From Oreohelix idahoensis (Eukaryota > Mollusca > Gastropoda > Stylommatophora > Oreohelicidae), in the NCBI GenBank assembly GCA_024509875.1, contig JAMPIV010005010.1:607001-671000 (forward strand): a stretch of 64,000 nucleotides of DNA, given 5' to 3'. The notes beneath the pieces are model-generated. The model was not told where the DNA came from, did not search any database, and was given only the letters and a program-made list of their open reading frames with translations. Positions 61,391 to 64,000 of this stretch are shown in pieces. The stretch's first letter is position 1. Each line of letters opens with the position of its first letter. Made by a program: the position numbers and the translations under genes.

Positions 61391-62375
61391 ATATTTAACC
61401 ATTCATCATGTGACGTATTCTTTCCAGAACGTTGTCTCCATTACAGCTGCTCTGAACGCATCACGATTCTGGGCAAGTCGACCTGCATCAGCCAAAGACA
61501 AGTTCAGACTCTCTGTGATGTCCTGGGTCCACCGTCGTCTAGGTCGACCCCTTCCCCTTTTTCCAGGGACCATGCCTTCCATCACTATTTTTTCCAGACT
61601 ATTATGTCTTTTTATATGACTGAAAAATTTCAGCTTCCTTATTGCGATGGTATTTAGGAGCCAATGTTCCTGTATGTTTAGTGAGTGCAGTACTTCTCTG
61701 TTGGTCTTTTTTTATGTCCAGGGTATTCTGAACATCCTTCTGTAGCATTTCATTTTGAATGATGTAACCTTTTTTGCAACTGTTTTATTGAGTTTCCAAG
61801 TCTCGCAGTCGTATGTTGCTACTGGGAATATACATGCTCTGATCAGTTGTAACTTTGTTTCTTTGCTTGTGCCTTGCCATAGGTTTTTCATCTGTATTAG
61901 TTTATGTGAAGCAATTGCAAGTCTTCTTTTAATTTCTACTGCACAGTCGCCGGAGCTGTTGATGATTGATCCTAAGTATTCGAATTCATTAACACTTTCC
62001 ACTTCTTCGTTATCAATTTCTGGTTTGATCTTTACTTTGTCTGTTGTCAATACTTTGGTCTTCTTGGTGTTTAGGTATAGATTCTGGGCCTCGCTGTGTT
62101 TTTTGGTGAACAGAATTAATTGTTCAAGTCCTTCTGGGTTGGTCGATAGGAGGACTGTGTCGTCAGTATATCTGATTTCCGGGATCTGGTACCCACCGGT
62201 GTTAAATGAGTCAAACTCTGTGTGTTCTTGGTCATCTCTTACGTTTCTCATGATATTCTCGGCATAAATGTTAAACAGGTAAGGGGAAAGGGTACAGCCT
62301 TGTCTTACTCCTTTCTGTACTTCAAACCATTCTGATGCTTCCTGTAAAGGGCAATTTTTACTATCTTGCAATATA
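61391..62375 (-). mobile_element. 5'-truncated LINE (RT end and tail)
   Basis: The minus strand at 61712-62371 reads EWFEVQKGVRQGCTLSPYLF, ENIMRNVRDDQEHTEF and IRYTDDTVLL (catalytic box with T in place of the usual A), then NEFEYLGSIINSSGDCAVEI and WKLNKTVAKKVTSFKMKCY. In another frame the tail LKFFSHIKRHNSLEKIVMEG and GKRGRGRPRRRW follows to about 61,400. Related to, but distinct from, the LINE at 46456. Confidence 0.88.
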
Positions 62376-64000
62376 ATACATTTATATACTTATTATGTTC
62401 GCAAATATTTTGTAATCAAAGTATTTCCTTTTTAAGTGCTTAAGGAGAAGTCATTTTTGAGTTACTTCCCTTGAAAGTAGTTCCGTCATCTTCGATCGGA
62501 CTCCGCAGACGAGTCTAGGCCTACTGCGATTTATTCTTTGGCTGGGTAGGAATAGATTGTTCTTGCTTCAGTATATCTATGGCCTGAATTTATACGTAGT
62601 GTTTGTATGAGTAGGACGAGTCTGTCTTATATATGGATATCTTTACATTTCTAAGTCGAACTATGTTGGTTGTCGCTAGAAAAGGTCAAAAGGCTATGCA
62701 GCGGAAGTATCGCTAGCAAGGGGTGTGATTCATGGCCGTCATCCTGTCTGGATGTCGAATTTTGTTGTAGCAGGCCTATCGCCGAAAAAATGATCTATAA
62801 GTCAATGGGGAAAAGTGATAGTCATTTAGACATGTTGTATGTACTTTACCCCAGTGTTTATTCTCTTTTGCCAAGGAATGGCAAAGTTATATTTCGCATC
62901 GAAAGGTAAAACCACAATTTATTATGAACTTGGGCTTCGCCATCGTTGTCGATAAACAGATGCACAGTGGTACTTTTGAAAAGAATATTTATTCAAAGGA
63001 AGACGACATTCCTATGTATCAACACTAGATTGTATGATATTATTCAATCACCTCTATGAGAGAAGCTATGAAGAAATGAGGACATTTAACGAATGACCAA
63101 TTTTGGTCTGGGTCCTATAGTGAGTGAAACTCACGAGAGAAGAACAGCCATGTTGAAATTCATATACTTTGTATTTATTGAGTGAGAAAAAGGGATGCCT
63201 GTACTATCGCTCGATGAACCAAGAGATCACTGCTACATGTGAGAACCCATGTCTGGGATTCCTATATCTTTATGGAAAATATATATATTGAACTTTACGT
63301 GAAGGGATATTCACTAGACGAGGTTAGGTCTAGGAGCCTTCCTATATATTGGTTATGGTCTGACGTGCCCAGTCAGTAAAGCCAGATGATTTACATGAGG
63401 GAACTCTGAATGCTTATTTACGAATGCTCCATTATGATATTTGCCAAGCATGAATGCTAACTTAAGATGATATTCCTGTGATCAACATTATGCTGTCTAT
63501 GTCGACATTTGTTCCTGTAACCATACACGTACTGTCCAAGTGTGCGTCCCATTAAATGTTATAAAAAGACCACCGTAGTTCCAGTACTTCTTGAATTCGA
63601 ACAGTGTGAGTATGAGTGATGTACTACCAACCTGTCAACTCTATCGAATCATGCTACCATTCGCGTTCTGACATTCACATACACACTCATTGTTTACACT
63701 CACATTCTTGTCGGAGCCTCATCACGTTCCAGGACAAGATGACCTGTATGACCAAAACTGTGCTGGGTTTAATGAGTTGACAATCGTTACACTTTACTAC
63801 ACCAGTCCCAACATCTACATTTATCAACTGGTGGCCAATTTCCTGGGTCAACCTGCACAGTGACCATATTGAGAAGTAAACTACTGAGACCAGACGTTCC
63901 TTGGGGTCTGTTACGACACACAAATACATCAGCAGTACAACTCTACAGTGATGTCAGCGTGACCTGTCCTGTCGACAGTATGCGGTAACTAGGTCAGCGT
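62376..64000. other. Unassigned 1.6 kb, possibly LTR or leader sequence
   Basis: No credible gene; an open frame at 62670-62909 shows no domain. AATGTTATAAAAAGACC near 63555 looks TATA-like, and TGGTGGCCAAT at 63830 equals the post-LTR sequence of element B. These hint at the LTR and leader of a further Gmr1-like element running off the window, but no LTR pair can be seen. Confidence 0.3.

Noticed and set aside
61115..61657. 180-residue plus-strand open frame
   Set aside because: Antisense shadow of a LINE tail and a SINE-4 copy.

Overview
The window is intronic, repeat-saturated DNA from an animal nuclear genome. A single host gene is visible on the + strand: six short exons of a G-protein-coupled receptor kinase of the GRK2/GRK3 type (PH-domain class), at 3500-3594, 8624-8731, 10142-10208, 32887-33049, 34250-34412 and 56645-56802. 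They carry the kinase C-lobe, the AGC C-terminal tail, the terminal RGS-homology helices and the start of the PH domain. Five of the six have clean GT/AG borders and join in compatible phases. One exon, between 10208 and 32887, must exist by phase and homology but was not found. The long introns, the tRNA-headed SINEs, the diverse LINEs and the very large number of minisatellites suggest a lophotrochozoan, perhaps a mollusc. That is an inference, not a demonstration.

Almost everything else is mobile or tandem-repeated DNA. The centrepiece is a stack of nested insertions in the 22.7-kb intron at 10209-32886. A LINE fragment (14380-14550 and 30699-30760) holds a tRNA-headed SINE (14551-14682 and 30563-30698). 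The SINE holds LTR retrotransposon A (+, 14683-30562, TSD CTCTG, two 1145-bp LTRs). Element A holds LTR retrotransposon B (-, 17434-24085, TSD CTGGT) inside codon 18/19 of its gag. A and B, plus a third fragment C at 1-1187, all have the domain order protease - integrase - reverse transcriptase - RNase H. This is a Ty3/gypsy-type pol in the Ty1/copia order, the hallmark of Gmr1-like elements. The Gag of A has a long coiled coil and a SCAN-like capsid C-terminal region. No env is present.

Region by region: 1-3500 holds element C and LINE fragments. 3600-10140 holds exons 1 to 3 among SINEs, LINE tails and a 45-bp minisatellite. 10300-14550 holds a LINE RT fragment, a 46-bp array and a dispersed element swollen by a CCCATC-rich array. 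14551-30700 is the nest. 30700-34570 holds LINE debris and exons 4 and 5. 34578-36689 is an hAT transposon with a LINE inside it. 37750-39770 is a 16-bp array cut up by LINE pieces. 39992-41538 is an IS630/Tc1-like transposon with about 37-bp TIRs. 43030-45090 holds two hAT-like MITEs, each inflated by a 30-bp tandem array. 46260-50475 is a 43-bp array interrupted by a LINE and a MITE. 53265-55806 holds 28-bp and 37-bp arrays (the latter about 48 copies). 56645-56802 is the PH-domain exon. 56900-62375 holds further LINE and SINE copies, and the last 1.6 kb is unassigned.

The retrotransposon genes work together only within their own elements: Gag forms particles, protease cleaves the polyproteins, RT/RNase H copies the RNA and integrase inserts the DNA. 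Most copies here are visibly broken (frameshifts, a deletion of gag, a microinversion). No operons, CRISPR arrays, rRNA genes or stand-alone tRNA genes were found.
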